Shown here: in pieces, positions 24,362 to 34,032 of the stretch | Layout of the letters: each line of letters starts with the position of its first letter | How positions within the stretch are numbered: the first letter of the stretch is position 1 | NCBI RefSeq assembly: GCF_014193695.1 | Contig: NZ_JACHZR010000002.1 | Span: 930,001 to 994,000 of the forward strand | DNA: 64,000 nucleotides | Reading direction: 5' to 3' | Origin: Rhizobium sp. BK316 | GTDB lineage: Bacteria; Pseudomonadota; Alphaproteobacteria; Rhizobiales; Rhizobiaceae | Position numbers and translations under genes: made by a program | The notes under the pieces: model-generated | What the model saw: only the letters and a program-made list of their open reading frames with translations | What the model was told of the DNA's origin: nothing | The model's database searches: none

Positions 24362-26659
24362 ATGAAAGGAATGGGTGCCCGGCGTTGGGAATCTGGTGAT
24401 AGCTTCAGTGCCGAGACACAACGTATCGTAGCTGCCACGGAGGCAATGATGGTCGCGACTGCCCATCATCTTTCCGAAGGCATAGAGAACCTCCGCCTCA
24501 AGGCGATCGTCCACGAGCTTCCCGATTTTCTTTACGTCAAGGACCGCGACAGCCGCTTCGTCTTCGCCAATGCTGTCGTGGCGCGCAGTCATGGGCTGGA
24601 GAACGCTGCCGAGATCGCCGGTAAGCGTGACTTCGACCTGTTCGATTTTGAGACGGCCCGCCGGTGTTTCGATGTCGAGCAAGAGATCATGTCGGGCGGA
24701 GAGCCTCGCATCGACATGGAAGAACTCGTGCCGATGCCGGATGGCGGCACCATGTGTCGCCTGACCTCCAAGATACCGTTGCGCAACGATCGCGGCGAGG
24801 TCGTCGGCCTCATCGGCGTGTCTCGCGATATTACCGAGCGCAAGCGGCAGGAGGAGCTCTATCGCGGCCAGGCGAACCTGCTGGAAATGATCGCCCGCAA
24901 CGAACCCCTGCCGATGATCCTCGAAGCACTGGTGCTGATGATCGAGCGCCAGATGACCGGCATTTCCGGCTCTGTGCTGCTGCTCGACAGCGAGGGCACA
25001 CGGCTTTACCACGGCGCGGCTCCCAATTTGCCCGGCGCCTACAGCCGGATGATCGATGGTGTCGCCATCGGTCCGAAAGTCGGCTCCTGTGGCACGGCAG
25101 CCTGGCGTGGCGAAACCATCATCGTCGAGGACGTCATGACCGATCCGCTCTGGGAGGATTTCCGGGCGATGGTCAGCCAGTTCGGCTTCCGCTCCTGCTG
25201 GTCGACGCCGATCTGCACCTCGCAGAAAAATGTGCTCGGCACGTTCGCGCTCTATTCGAAAGAGCCTCGGCGTCCGACAGAGCAGGAGATGAAGCTGGTG
25301 GCGCTCGCCACCCATATCGCCGGCATTGCCGTGGAACGTAAGCGTGTCGATGACCGCATTCATTTCATGGCCCATCACGACGATCTGACGGGCCTGCCGA
25401 ACCGCGCCTTCCTGAAGGAGCGCATGGCGAAGATCCTCGATCAGGCCCGGCGCAACAACCGCAAGGTCACCGTTGCCTACATCGATCTCGACAATTTCAA
25501 GGAGATCAACGACACGAGCGGCCACGCCGCCGGCGATGAGGTGCTCAAGGAGACAGCTGCCCGCATGGCGAACTGCGTGCGCGCCTCCGATATGGTCGTG
25601 CGCCTCGGCGGCGATGAATTCCTCGTCGTGCTCGTCCATCAGTCCAGCCATGATGCCGGCATCATGCGGCGTCTGCGCGAGCTGCAGAAGGCGATTTCCA
25701 AGCCTGTCCGCTCCGAAGTTGGTGAGATCGCCGTCACTTCGAGCATCGGCGTTGCCGCCTTCCCATGGGATGGTGCGACGCCCGACGAATTGCTCGCCAA
25801 TGCCGACCGCGCCATGTACCGTGCCAAGCAGCTTGGCCGCAACACGCTGCAATATCACGACGGCGTCGTGAGTAATGCCGTCGACCTGCCGCTCAGCGAA
25901 CAGGAGGAACTGCGCCAGGCGATCGTTGCCAACCAGCTTTTCCTGCTCTACCAGCCGCAGGTCGATGTTGCGACCGGCCGTATCACCGGTCTCGAAGCCC
26001 TAGTGCGCTGGAACCATCCGGCAAAGGGCGTGATACCGCCCATGAATTTCATCCCGCTTGCCGAGGAGACCGGCCTCATCGTGCCGCTCGGCCTCTGGGT
26101 GTTGAACGAGGCCTGTCGCCAGGCTCGCGCCTGGCAGGACATGGGCCTGACGCCGCTGACCATTGCCGTCAACGTCTCGCCCAAGCAGTTCGCCGATCCC
26201 GATTTTGCCTCCCACGTGGCAGAGGCGATCGACACTCATCGGCTCAATGCGCGCTGGCTGGAGCTGGAGGTGACCGAAAGCGTCATCATGCAGGATGCCG
26301 CCCGTGCCCTCTCCATGATGCTGTCGCTGCGCACGCTTGGCGTGCGTCTGTCGATCGACGATTTCGGCTCCGGCTATTCCTCGCTTGCCGCGCTGAAGAC
26401 CTTCCCCTTCGATCGGTTGAAGATGGACCGCTCGCTGGTCGAGGCTCTGCCTGCCGATAAGACCGCCGTCGCCATTGCGTCGGCCGTCATTTCGCTCGCC
26501 CAGACGCTGAAGCTCTCGGTGCTCGCCGAAGGCGTGGAAACCGACGCGCAGCTGGAGTTCCTGCGCCATGCCAGATGCGAGGAGGCGCAGGGTTACCGCT
26601 TCTCCAAGCCCGTGGCGCCGGAAGAAATCGTCGTCATGCTGCTGGCGCGCGGCGCCTGA
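24362..26659 (+). CDS. PAS-GAF-GGDEF-EAL cyclic-di-GMP enzyme
   Basis: 765 residues without membrane spans. PAS (about 47-165, LPDFLYVKDRDSRFVFAN), GAF (about 178-335, with PKVGSCGTAAWRGETIIVEDV), GGDEF (about 343-500, canonical RLGGDEF with the RASD inhibitory site five residues before it) and EAL (about 510-760, EALVRW, IDDFGSGYSSL, LKMDRSLV, AEGVE). Both catalytic sites look complete, so it may make and degrade c-di-GMP under PAS/GAF control. ATG 24362 follows GGGAGAA. Its stop abuts the convergent GDPD stop, together forming TGATCA. Confidence 0.95.
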   Translation: MKGMGARRWESGDSFSAETQRIVAATEAMMVATAHHLSEGIENLRLKAIVHELPDFLYVKDRDSRFVFANAVVARSHGLENAAEIAGKRDFDLFDFETARRCFDVEQEIMSGGEPRIDMEELVPMPDGGTMCRLTSKIPLRNDRGEVVGLIGVSRDITERKRQEELYRGQANLLEMIARNEPLPMILEALVLMIERQMTGISGSVLLLDSEGTRLYHGAAPNLPGAYSRMIDGVAIGPKVGSCGTAAWRGETIIVEDVMTDPLWEDFRAMVSQFGFRSCWSTPICTSQKNVLGTFALYSKEPRRPTEQEMKLVALATHIAGIAVERKRVDDRIHFMAHHDDLTGLPNRAFLKERMAKILDQARRNNRKVTVAYIDLDNFKEINDTSGHAAGDEVLKETAARMANCVRASDMVVRLGGDEFLVVLVHQSSHDAGIMRRLRELQKAISKPVRSEVGEIAVTSSIGVAAFPWDGATPDELLANADRAMYRAKQLGRNTLQYHDGVVSNAVDLPLSEQEELRQAIVANQLFLLYQPQVDVATGRITGLEALVRWNHPAKGVIPPMNFIPLAEETGLIVPLGLWVLNEACRQARAWQDMGLTPLTIAVNVSPKQFADPDFASHVAEAIDTHRLNARWLELEVTESVIMQDAARALSMMLSLRTLGVRLSIDDFGSGYSSLAALKTFPFDRLKMDRSLVEALPADKTAVAIASAVISLAQTLKLSVLAEGVETDAQLEFLRHARCEEAQGYRFSKPVAPEEIVVMLLARGA

Positions 26660-27631
26660 TCACTTCACCAGATCGGCGATCGTCTCGATCTCGTTTGTCC
26701 ATATGCCGCCGGAATAGTTGTCAGGCAGTTGCGCGAGGCGTTCGGCATTGTCTATGCCCGTCGAAAAGCCGCCGCCGTGATAGGGGCCGATGACGAAGAC
26801 CTGCGTATTTGCGTCCTGCATGCGGTTCAGGAACCTGTCCGGCCAGCCCCACAGCCAGGGCGCATAATTAATCGGCACCAGCATCATCACATTCTTGCAA
26901 TCGTCAGGCAGAAGACCCGTCCAGCCATAGCCGATATAGCCGGTGAGGCAGCCCATCAGGCTGGCGCGCGAAGCCGTGCGGATATCGGGCGCCAATTGCC
27001 GGATCCGGTCGATCGGCTCGTTGCCGCCATAGACGATGATCCTGGCGCGCCGCTCAACCGGCAGGCCGTTCAGCACGGCCGCGAGCTTTTCGCCCTCGGA
27101 AGGGTCGCGGCTTTTGACATTGATGAGCAGATGTTTGTCCGGGAAGGTGGAAAGTACCTCGTCAAGGGTCGGCATCTGACCGACGCCTTTGCCCCGGAAG
27201 GGGAAACTCTTGCCGCCGTCGGCAGTGTAGCCATAACCGATGTCGAGTGTCTTCATCTCGGCCATGGAGTGTTCGCGTGTGACGCCATGCCCATCCGTGC
27301 GGCAATCGAGCGTCCAGTCATGGAAGACGGCGAACTGCCCGTCGGTTGTCGGATGCACGTCGATCTCCACCACGTCGGCGCCGGCATCGAAACCCGCCTG
27401 CATGGAGCGGATCGTATTCTCCAGATAATCGTGCTTCGGCGGCAGCATGCGCGCGGCCGTGCAGGTGTCGTTCTTGAGGTCCGTCTCGTCGAAACGCTGG
27501 GCGATGCCGCGATGCGCCAGAAGCAGTGGCTTGCTCTCGCGATGTTCGGCTAAAAAGCTGGTATTGTTGAGATAAACTGCGGCGGCAAAGGCGAGAACCG
27601 CCACGCCTGCATATTTGAGCTTCTGTCCCAT
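26660..27631 (-). CDS. Glycerophosphodiester phosphodiesterase-family protein, membrane-anchored
   Basis: 323 residues. One N-terminal membrane segment (YAGVAVLAFAAAVYLN) is followed by a GDPD TIM barrel: LLAHRGIAQRF with the catalytic histidine-arginine, ENTIRSMQAGFDAGADVVEIDVHPTTDGQFAVFHDW with the metal ligands E, E, D and the second histidine. It is predicted to cleave glycerophosphodiesters on the periplasmic face. Two in-frame ATGs occur (27634, 27631); GGAGG lies too close to the first, so 27631 is preferred. Confidence 0.88.
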   Translation of the reverse strand: MGQKLKYAGVAVLAFAAAVYLNNTSFLAEHRESKPLLLAHRGIAQRFDETDLKNDTCTAARMLPPKHDYLENTIRSMQAGFDAGADVVEIDVHPTTDGQFAVFHDWTLDCRTDGHGVTREHSMAEMKTLDIGYGYTADGGKSFPFRGKGVGQMPTLDEVLSTFPDKHLLINVKSRDPSEGEKLAAVLNGLPVERRARIIVYGGNEPIDRIRQLAPDIRTASRASLMGCLTGYIGYGWTGLLPDDCKNVMMLVPINYAPWLWGWPDRFLNRMQDANTQVFVIGPYHGGGFSTGIDNAERLAQLPDNYSGGIWTNEIETIADLVK

Positions 27632-27771
27632 CATCCCCTCCGGTCGTGCGCCGGCAAATGCCTAGAAAGCGATTCCGGTGGTTCTTTGGCTCATTTGCGG
27701 CATTAATCGGCTAAGTCTCGCCTTCACGTTGCAGAAACCCTATGTTGAGCCCACAAAAGAGGGAGATAGTG

Positions 27772-28338
27772 ATGGCAGCGATTGCACTTTTTCACTCGGT
27801 CTACGGATTTCGGTCCCTTGAACGGGATGCCGCGGCCCGTCTGCGCGCGGCCGGCCATCAGGTTGTGACACCCGATCTCTACGGCGGCAGGGTAGGGCAG
27901 ACGATCGAGGAAGGTTTCTCTATTCGCAAGGAGATCGGCTGGGCCGAACTTTGCAAGCGGGCCGAAAAGGCGGTTGCCGACCTGCCGGCATCGGCCGTCC
28001 TCGGCGGCTTCTCCATGGGGGCGGGCATTGCCGCAAGCCTCTGGTCGAGCCGACCGCAGACATCGGGCATGCTCCTGCTGCACAGTATCGCGGAGATTCC
28101 GGCCAATGCGCGCGAAGGCATTCCCGTTCAGGTCCATCTGGCAGACCCCGACGATTTCGAGCCGGCAGATGAAGTGGCGGCATGGCGCGCGCATGCTGCA
28201 AGAGCCAATATCGGCCTGGAGGTCTTTCTCTATCCCGGCGTCGGTCATCTCTACACCGATCCGTCGCTGCCCGATTACGATGCAAAGGCGGCGGATGCCA
28301 CCTGGAGCCGCGTCGACGCTTTTCTCGCCGTGCTCTGA
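27772..28338 (+). CDS. Dienelactone hydrolase-family alpha/beta hydrolase
   Basis: 188 residues. IALFHSVYGFRSLERDAAARLRAAGHQVVTPDLYGGR is the family N-terminus. The nucleophile elbow is GFSMGAG, with serine where classical dienelactone hydrolases have cysteine, and the terminal HLYTDPSLPDYD supplies the histidine. Substrate unknown. ATG 27772 follows GGGAGATAGTG. Confidence 0.87.
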   Translation: MAAIALFHSVYGFRSLERDAAARLRAAGHQVVTPDLYGGRVGQTIEEGFSIRKEIGWAELCKRAEKAVADLPASAVLGGFSMGAGIAASLWSSRPQTSGMLLLHSIAEIPANAREGIPVQVHLADPDDFEPADEVAAWRAHAARANIGLEVFLYPGVGHLYTDPSLPDYDAKAADATWSRVDAFLAVL

Positions 28339-28343
28339 ACCTG

Positions 28344-28940
28344 TCAGGGACCGTTCACCAGCTTCAGGATGAGCTGCTGAATGTTGCCGCCCTCGCTCAT
28401 CTCCACGCGGTCGAAATCCCGGCCGCGCTGGCGCTGTTTGTTGGAGAGCTCTCCAAGCCGCACCGTCAGCTCGGGCCTGATCTTCTTGCAGCCGGGATCG
28501 TCGGGCACGGAGAAGCCGTTGCTCAGCGTCTCGATCTCCTTGACCATTTCGATGATCGTCTCGCCATGCCAGCGCTCATGGGTGCGCACGCCAGCGATGA
28601 AGCTCTCCCAGCTTGCCTTGGTGGCCGCTGGGAGGTCATTCGGCGCTTTCGGCAGCGTGTAGATGATGGTGAGCTTCGGTCTCGCGAAGGTGAGCGTGCA
28701 GGCACTGCCCTGCTGTTCGTATTTGCGCGTCCAAGTCAGCTTGAAAGTCGTATGCGCGATGACCCGTCCCGGCCCGGCCTGCGGCCCGCGTTCGCCGATG
28801 GACCGGTAGAGTTCCATGCCGGTGCGGCCGGTGATCGCATAAGCCTTCACCTCTTCGCTCGGCTGCCAGTCGGTTGCCGCGGCCGCGGCAGGCAGCATCA
28901 ACCCGAGCGCCAGTAGTCCGTATTCGATAACAGTCCGCAT
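28344..28940 (-). CDS. DUF922-family secreted zinc protease-like protein
   Basis: 198 residues with an N-terminal signal sequence (IEYGLLALGLMLPAAAAA). The zincin-type motif HERWH (in VRTHERWHGETI) and the general layout of DUF922 proteins support a periplasmic metallopeptidase. Two cysteines (GSACTLTF and DPGCKKI) may form a disulphide. Substrate unknown. Convergent with the hydrolase at 27772, 5 bp apart. Confidence 0.82.
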   Translation of the reverse strand: MRTVIEYGLLALGLMLPAAAAATDWQPSEEVKAYAITGRTGMELYRSIGERGPQAGPGRVIAHTTFKLTWTRKYEQQGSACTLTFARPKLTIIYTLPKAPNDLPAATKASWESFIAGVRTHERWHGETIIEMVKEIETLSNGFSVPDDPGCKKIRPELTVRLGELSNKQRQRGRDFDRVEMSEGGNIQQLILKLVNGP

Positions 28941-29097
28941 GCGTCTCTCATTCGCTTCCCTGCTGCTGCGCGGGCGAAGCTAACGAGGCTTGTGGGCGGA
29001 TGCAATGGACGGAGGGCGGCATGGCCCGCCTTCACGGCTAAATTTGGCACCGTGTATCCCTCTGGCGCAAAACGCATTTCCCACTATCTTTGCTATC

Positions 29098-30108
29098 ATG
29101 AGACCAGACGCGCTGCTCTATCCCGCCCCCGAAGGGCTCTATTGTCCGGAAGGCGGCTTCTACGTCGATCCGGTGCGGCCGGTGGAGCGGGCGCTGATCA
29201 CCCACGGCCATTCCGACCATGCCCGTCCGGGCCATGTGAATGTGCTCGCCACTCGCCAGACGCTGGACATCATGCGCATCCGCTACGGCGACGGCTTCTC
29301 AGCCAGCCAACAGCCCGTCGCTTTCGGGGAGGAGCTCGTCGTCAACGGCGTGAAAGTGAGCTTCCATCCCGCCGGTCATGTGCTCGGCTCGGCGCAGATC
29401 GCCATCGAGAAGAACGGCACGCGCATCGTCGTATCAGGCGATTACAAGCGTCGCCCGGATCCGACCTGCGAGGCCTATGTGCCGGTACCCTGCGATGTCT
29501 TCATCACCGAGGCGACCTTCGGCCTGCCGGTCTTCCACCATCCCGATCCGATCGACGAGACCGGCAAGCTTCTCGCCTCGCTGCGCCAGTTTCCCGAACG
29601 CACGCACCTCGTCGGGGCCTATGCGCTCGGCAAGGCGCAGCGCGTCATCCGCCTGCTGCGCGATACCGGTTATGGCGAGCCGATCTATATCCACGGCGCC
29701 ATGGAACGGCTCTGCGACTATTATATCAGCCAGGGCATCGACCTCGGCGAACTCCTTCCGGCGACGATCGAAAGCCGTGACAAGTCCGCCTTCAAGGGCG
29801 CCGTCGTCGTTGGCCCATCCTCGGCTTTTGCCGACCGCTGGGCACGCCGCTTCAACGATCCGCTGCCGTCCTTCGCGTCCGGCTGGATGATGGTGCGCCA
29901 GCGCGCCAAGCAGCTCGGCGTCGAACTGCCGCTCGTCATCTCCGATCATTGCGACTGGCCGGAACTGACCAAGACGATCACCGAGCTTGCCCCGCAGGAG
30001 GTCTGGGTTACCCACGGCCGCGAGGAGGCGCTGGTGCGCTGGTGCGAGCTGCAGGGCATCAAGGCCAAGCCGCTGCATCTGGTGGGCTATGAGGATGAGG
30101 GGGATTGA
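29098..30108 (+). CDS. Ligase-associated DNA exonuclease (metallo-beta-lactamase/beta-CASP family)
   Basis: 336 residues. The metal-binding HGHSDHARPGH and the second ligand FHPAGHVLGSAQI are those of the beta-lactamase nuclease fold; SDHCDWPEL and WVTHGREE near the end complete the active site. This is the Exo component that in many bacteria is encoded with an ATP-dependent ligase, a large Lhr-type helicase and a phosphoesterase in a DNA-repair operon. ATG 29098 matches the family start YPAPEGLYCPEGGFYVDPV. The ligase follows after 229 bp, the gap being filled by a repeat element. Confidence 0.92.
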   Translation: MRPDALLYPAPEGLYCPEGGFYVDPVRPVERALITHGHSDHARPGHVNVLATRQTLDIMRIRYGDGFSASQQPVAFGEELVVNGVKVSFHPAGHVLGSAQIAIEKNGTRIVVSGDYKRRPDPTCEAYVPVPCDVFITEATFGLPVFHHPDPIDETGKLLASLRQFPERTHLVGAYALGKAQRVIRLLRDTGYGEPIYIHGAMERLCDYYISQGIDLGELLPATIESRDKSAFKGAVVVGPSSAFADRWARRFNDPLPSFASGWMMVRQRAKQLGVELPLVISDHCDWPELTKTITELAPQEVWVTHGREEALVRWCELQGIKAKPLHLVGYEDEGD

Positions 30109-30177
30109 GGATGGAGTTTGTTGCCGAAAACCCCTCACCACGAATCGCAAAGTTTAGCGAGCGGCCGACCAAACATC

Positions 30178-30324
30178 CCTTCTCCCCAGCGGGGAGAAGG
30201 TGGCGGCAGCCGGATGAGGGGGCCGCACGGCAAGAGCTATCTGTCACACGAACAATTCACATTCGGCGCTGGAGGCCCCCTCATCCGACCCTTCGGGCCA
30301 CCTTCTCCCCGCGGGGGAGAAGGG
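30178..30324. repeat. RIME-like mosaic repeat between exonuclease and ligase genes
   Basis: Two CTTCTCCCC...GGGGAGAAG palindromes in opposite orientation, each next to a CCCTCATCC/GGATGAGGG arm. This is the make-up of the Rhizobium intergenic mosaic element RIME1. Related copies are at 43012-43126, and a lone palindrome core is at 38794-38822. Confidence 0.8.
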
Positions 30325-30337
30325 ATGGAGGCTCAGC

Positions 30338-31963
30338 ATGAAAGCCTTCGCCGACCTCCTCGACCGCCTGGTCCTCACTCCCAGCCGCAACGGCAAGCTG
30401 AAGCTGCTGACCGACTATTTCCGCGACACGCCGGACCCAGACCGCGGCTACGGCCTTGCCGTCATTGCCGGCACGCTGGAGGTGCGCAACGTCAAGCCCG
30501 CCATGCTGCGCGAACTGGTGCTGGAGCGCATGGACGAGGTGCTCTTTCACTATTCCTATGACTATGTCGGCGACCTTGCCGAAACGATCTCGCTGGTCTG
30601 GGACAATGAGCGCGATATTGACCGCTCCGCACTCGCCCAACCGCGCCTCGGCGAAGTGGTCGTCAAAATGAATTCGCTCGGCCGTACGGAGGTGCGCAGC
30701 TTCGTGCGCGACCTGCTAGACCGGCTCGATTCCTCCGGCCGCTTCGCCTTCATCAAGCTGGCGACCGGGGCGCTGCGTATCGGCGTTTCCGCCCGTCTCG
30801 CCAAGCAGGCGCTCGCCGATCTCGGCGGCAGGGACGTCACCGAGATCGAGACCCTCTGGCATGGCCTCCAGCCGCCCTATGAAAGCCTGTTCAAATGGCT
30901 GGAAGGCGGAGAAGAAAAGCCGGTGCTCGCCACGCCCGCCATCTTCCATTCCGTCATGCTTGCCAATCCGGTAGAAGAGGGCGATCTGGGTACCCTCCAC
31001 CCTGCCGATTATGCCGCCGAGTGGAAATGGGACGGGATCCGCGTCCAGCTGTCCCGCTCCGGCGAGACGCGCAGGATCTACTCCCGTTCCGGCGACGACA
31101 TCTCTGGTGCCTTTCCGGATATCCTGGAATCGATCAGCTTTTCCGGCGTCATCGACGGCGAATTGCTGGTCGGCGGTACGGCGCGTTCCAACAGTCCGAC
31201 CCGCACCTTCTCCGATCTGCAGCAGCGTCTCAATCGCAAGACGGTCACCTCAAGGATGCTGGAGGAATATCCCGCCTTCATCCGCGCCTACGACATGCTG
31301 TTCGACGGCGAGCAGGATGTGCGCGGCAACAGCTATATCGAGCGCCGCGGGCGGCTCTCCGACGTCATCGATCGCGCGCCCCATGACCGCTTCGACCTGT
31401 CGCCGCTGGTGCCGTTCTCGACCTGGGAGGAGCTGGACGATCTGCGCGCAGCACCGCCCGATCCCGTCATCGAAGGCGTGATGATCAAGCGCCGCGACAG
31501 CATCTATCAGGCTGGCCGCATGAAGGGGCCGTGGTTCAAGTGGAAGCGCAACCCTTACAACGTCGATGCCGTGCTGATGTATGCCCAGCGCGGCCACGGC
31601 AAGCGCTCCAGCTATTATTCGGATTTCACTTTCGGCGTCTGGGCGGACGACGAGGACGGCGAGCAGCTTGTTCCCGTCGGCAAGGCTTATTTCGGCTTTA
31701 CCGATGCTGAGCTCGAAGTGCTGGACAAGTTCGTGCGCAACAATACGACGGAACGCTTCGGTCCGGTCAGGGCAGTGCGGGCGGATAAGGAATTCGGCTT
31801 CGTGGTGGAAGTTGCCTTCGAGGGAATCAATCGATCCACTCGTCACAAGTCAGGCGTCGCCATGCGCTTTCCCCGCATCGCGAGATTGCGCCCCGACAAG
31901 CCCTCCTACGAGGCCGATCGCCTGCGCACCCTCATTGCTATGATCGATGCCAAGGCGGGTTGA
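30338..31963 (+). CDS. ATP-dependent DNA ligase, cisplatin-damage-response type
   Basis: 541 residues. An N-terminal DNA-binding domain precedes the nucleotidyltransferase core: EWKWDGIRVQL (motif I, catalytic lysine KWDG), SRSGDDIS (Ia), DGELLV (III), EGVMIKRRDSIYQAGRMKGPWFKWKR (IV-V). The C-terminal OB domain ends with RFPRIARLRPDKPSYEADRL. This is the partner ligase of the exonuclease upstream. The usual third and fourth members, Lhr helicase and phosphoesterase, do not follow here. Confidence 0.93.
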   Translation: MKAFADLLDRLVLTPSRNGKLKLLTDYFRDTPDPDRGYGLAVIAGTLEVRNVKPAMLRELVLERMDEVLFHYSYDYVGDLAETISLVWDNERDIDRSALAQPRLGEVVVKMNSLGRTEVRSFVRDLLDRLDSSGRFAFIKLATGALRIGVSARLAKQALADLGGRDVTEIETLWHGLQPPYESLFKWLEGGEEKPVLATPAIFHSVMLANPVEEGDLGTLHPADYAAEWKWDGIRVQLSRSGETRRIYSRSGDDISGAFPDILESISFSGVIDGELLVGGTARSNSPTRTFSDLQQRLNRKTVTSRMLEEYPAFIRAYDMLFDGEQDVRGNSYIERRGRLSDVIDRAPHDRFDLSPLVPFSTWEELDDLRAAPPDPVIEGVMIKRRDSIYQAGRMKGPWFKWKRNPYNVDAVLMYAQRGHGKRSSYYSDFTFGVWADDEDGEQLVPVGKAYFGFTDAELEVLDKFVRNNTTERFGPVRAVRADKEFGFVVEVAFEGINRSTRHKSGVAMRFPRIARLRPDKPSYEADRLRTLIAMIDAKAG

Positions 31964-31971
31964 TGGCATCT

Positions 31972-32006
31972 GCCTGCGCAACAATGACGCAGGCCCGCCG
32001 TTTTCA
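31972..32006 (+). terminator. Possible terminator after the ligase gene
   Basis: GCCTGCG (31972-31978) and CGCAGGC (31988-31994) form a 7-bp stem with a 9-nt loop, followed after six bases by TTTTC. Modest as a terminator. Confidence 0.4.
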
Positions 32007-32069
32007 ACAGCATGTGTATTGGCGGCAGCGCTCTTCCGGTGCAGATTTTTTGAGCCGGGGAAATGATGG

Positions 32070-33002
32070 GTGCCGCGTATGAGCTCGCAAGAACGAAATG
32101 CCTTTTTCCGTCAACGCCGCGGCCTGCTTGCAGGCATGGCCGGTTCTCTTTTGCTGCCAAGCCTTGCGAATGCCTTCGATGTGCCCGACGTTCCGAGGCT
32201 CGCCAAGCATGATTATGCCGGCGTTCGTCGCCACTTCCGCACCAAGCTGCTGCAGAAGGGGCCGGCGCCGGACAAATACGAGCCGCTGACAGCACCCGCC
32301 GATGCCGACCGCATCTTCTATCGCTCCGGCTACGGCGGCGAATTGGAACTGACCGCCTGGGTTTCGAAGTACAAGCGCGAACGAAAGCCCAAGCCCGGCA
32401 TCCTCTTCCTCCACGGCGGCAATGCCATGGGCATCGGCCATTGGCAGCTCGTGAAGCCTTACATGGATGCCGGCTATGTCGTGATGATGCCGTCCGTGCG
32501 CGGCGAAAACGGCCAGATGGGCAATTTCTCCGGCTTTTATGACGAGGTGGACGACGTGCTCGCCGCGACCGAGCGTCTGCGCCATCTGCCGGGCGTCGAT
32601 CCCGAGCGCCTGTTCATCGCCGGTCACAGCGTCGGCGGCACGCTGACCATGCTGACGGCGATGAGTACGCATCATTTTCGGGCCGCCGTGCCGATTTCAG
32701 GCAACGCAGATGCCTTCCGCTTCTTCAACCGCTATCCCGAAGACATCCGCTTCGACGATTCCAACGCGCATGAATTCGAGGTGCGCACGGCGCTTTGCTA
32801 CGCGCACAGCTTCAAATGCCCGGTGCGCGTGCTGCACGGCAAGGAAGAGTCCCACTTCAACGATCGCGCCGATCTGCTCGTCTCGCGTGCCCGTGCGGCG
32901 GGTACGCAGATCGAAGCCGATACGGTCGCCGGCAACCACACCTCGGCGCTGCCGGCCGAGATCGCGCAAAGCATCCAGTTCTTTCACGGTGTGGCCGCCT
33001 GA
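32070..33002 (+). CDS. Exported alpha/beta hydrolase (prolyl oligopeptidase/dienelactone hydrolase type)
   Basis: 310 residues. The N-terminus RQRRGLLAGMAGSLLLPSLANA is an export signal with a twin arginine, possibly Tat. ILFLHGGNAMGIGHWQLV gives the oxyanion region and AGHSVGGTLTML the nucleophile serine; VRVLHGKEESHFN and AGNHTSALP likely carry the acid and histidine. Substrate unknown. A GTG at 32070 is best spaced from GGGG; an ATG at 32079 is the alternative. Confidence 0.78.
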   Translation: MPRMSSQERNAFFRQRRGLLAGMAGSLLLPSLANAFDVPDVPRLAKHDYAGVRRHFRTKLLQKGPAPDKYEPLTAPADADRIFYRSGYGGELELTAWVSKYKRERKPKPGILFLHGGNAMGIGHWQLVKPYMDAGYVVMMPSVRGENGQMGNFSGFYDEVDDVLAATERLRHLPGVDPERLFIAGHSVGGTLTMLTAMSTHHFRAAVPISGNADAFRFFNRYPEDIRFDDSNAHEFEVRTALCYAHSFKCPVRVLHGKEESHFNDRADLLVSRARAAGTQIEADTVAGNHTSALPAEIAQSIQFFHGVAA

Positions 33003-33129
33003 TAGCTGCCGGATGCGGGTCAGGCTTTTTCGGTCGATTTCACCTTCGGCCGCCAGCCTCGCGCCAGCCGCGAATGCCATCCTGCGGGCAGATAATGCTG
33101 TCTCTGTTATCGCTGATGAGGATGGTTTC

Positions 33130-33942
33130 ATGAATTTTCTGCGCCGGGCTTTCCCGTTTGCCGGGCTCGTTGCTGCCGCAACGTCGCTTAGCGGCTGCAA
33201 CATTCTCGTTCCGGATGTCGCAGCTGATTCCCCGGCGCGCTTCGTGCTGGAAACTTCGCCGGTCTTCTACGAGCCGCCGGGTGTCGATCCGCGTCGCGTC
33301 AAGCCCCTTCCCGATCAGCCGGTGCCGCATACGCGCGAACTCTATCAGACGCAGTTCAACCAGACCTACGGCCTGCCGGTCAGCAACCCGCTGCGCCTCG
33401 ATATGGGCATGTACGGCCAGGTTAGGGACGGCGATTTCACGCTGCCGGCCATCCCCGCCACTCGCATCCGTCCGGAATATCTGCGCCAGGAGGTCGATTA
33501 CCAGACCAACGAACGCCCCGGCACGATCGTTGTCGATACGCAGGACCGCTTCCTCTATTTCGTCGAAGGCAATGGCAAGGCCATGCGCTACGGTGTCGGC
33601 CTCGGCCGCGAGGGCTTCGGCTGGAAGGGCCGCGGCGTCATCCAGTGGAAGCAGAAGTGGCCACGCTGGACACCGCCGGTCGAAATGGTCTCCCGCCAGC
33701 CGGAAGTTCGTCCCTTCTCTGCGGAAAATGGCGGCATGAATCCGGGCCTTGCAAATCCCCTCGGCGCCCGCGCCATGTATATTTTCAAGAACGGCCAGGA
33801 CACCCTCTATCGCATCCACGGCACGCCCGACTGGCAGTCCATCGGTAAGGCTGTCTCTTCCGGTTGCGTGCGCATGCTCAATCAGGATGTAGTGGACCTC
33901 TACGACCGCGTTCCGGCCAAGTCCGAGATCGTTGTGATGTAG
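33130..33942 (+). CDS. L,D-transpeptidase lipoprotein (ErfK/YbiS family), first of a tandem pair
   Basis: 270 residues. Sec-type lipoprotein signal with lipobox LSGC (Cys23). The YkuD catalytic domain includes TIVVDTQDRFLYFVEG, AMRYGVGLGREGFGWKG and the catalytic HGTPDWQSIGKAVSSGCVRM with the active cysteine. It would form 3-3 peptidoglycan crosslinks or attach envelope proteins in the periplasm. ATG 33130 starts at MNFLRRAF; longer readings lie inside the upstream hydrolase. A paralogue follows at 34216. Confidence 0.92.
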   Translation: MNFLRRAFPFAGLVAAATSLSGCNILVPDVAADSPARFVLETSPVFYEPPGVDPRRVKPLPDQPVPHTRELYQTQFNQTYGLPVSNPLRLDMGMYGQVRDGDFTLPAIPATRIRPEYLRQEVDYQTNERPGTIVVDTQDRFLYFVEGNGKAMRYGVGLGREGFGWKGRGVIQWKQKWPRWTPPVEMVSRQPEVRPFSAENGGMNPGLANPLGARAMYIFKNGQDTLYRIHGTPDWQSIGKAVSSGCVRMLNQDVVDLYDRVPAKSEIVVM

Positions 33943-34032
33943 GGCTGCAACAGGGCAGGCGAGATCGTCTGCCCGCGGCTGGACACGTCTGCGTGATGCT
34001 ATGGTTTATTTAGTTTAAGCCGATAGATTTTT

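Noticed and set aside
24341..25858. 505-residue antisense frame under the PAS-GAF-GGDEF-EAL gene
   Set aside because: Same cause: a codon-bias shadow, no ribosome-binding site or domain.
30178..30324. CTTCTCCCC...GGGGAGAAG palindromes as ordinary terminators
   Set aside because: No T-tracts, paired inverted arrangement and recurrence at 43012 fit a RIME-type repeat better.
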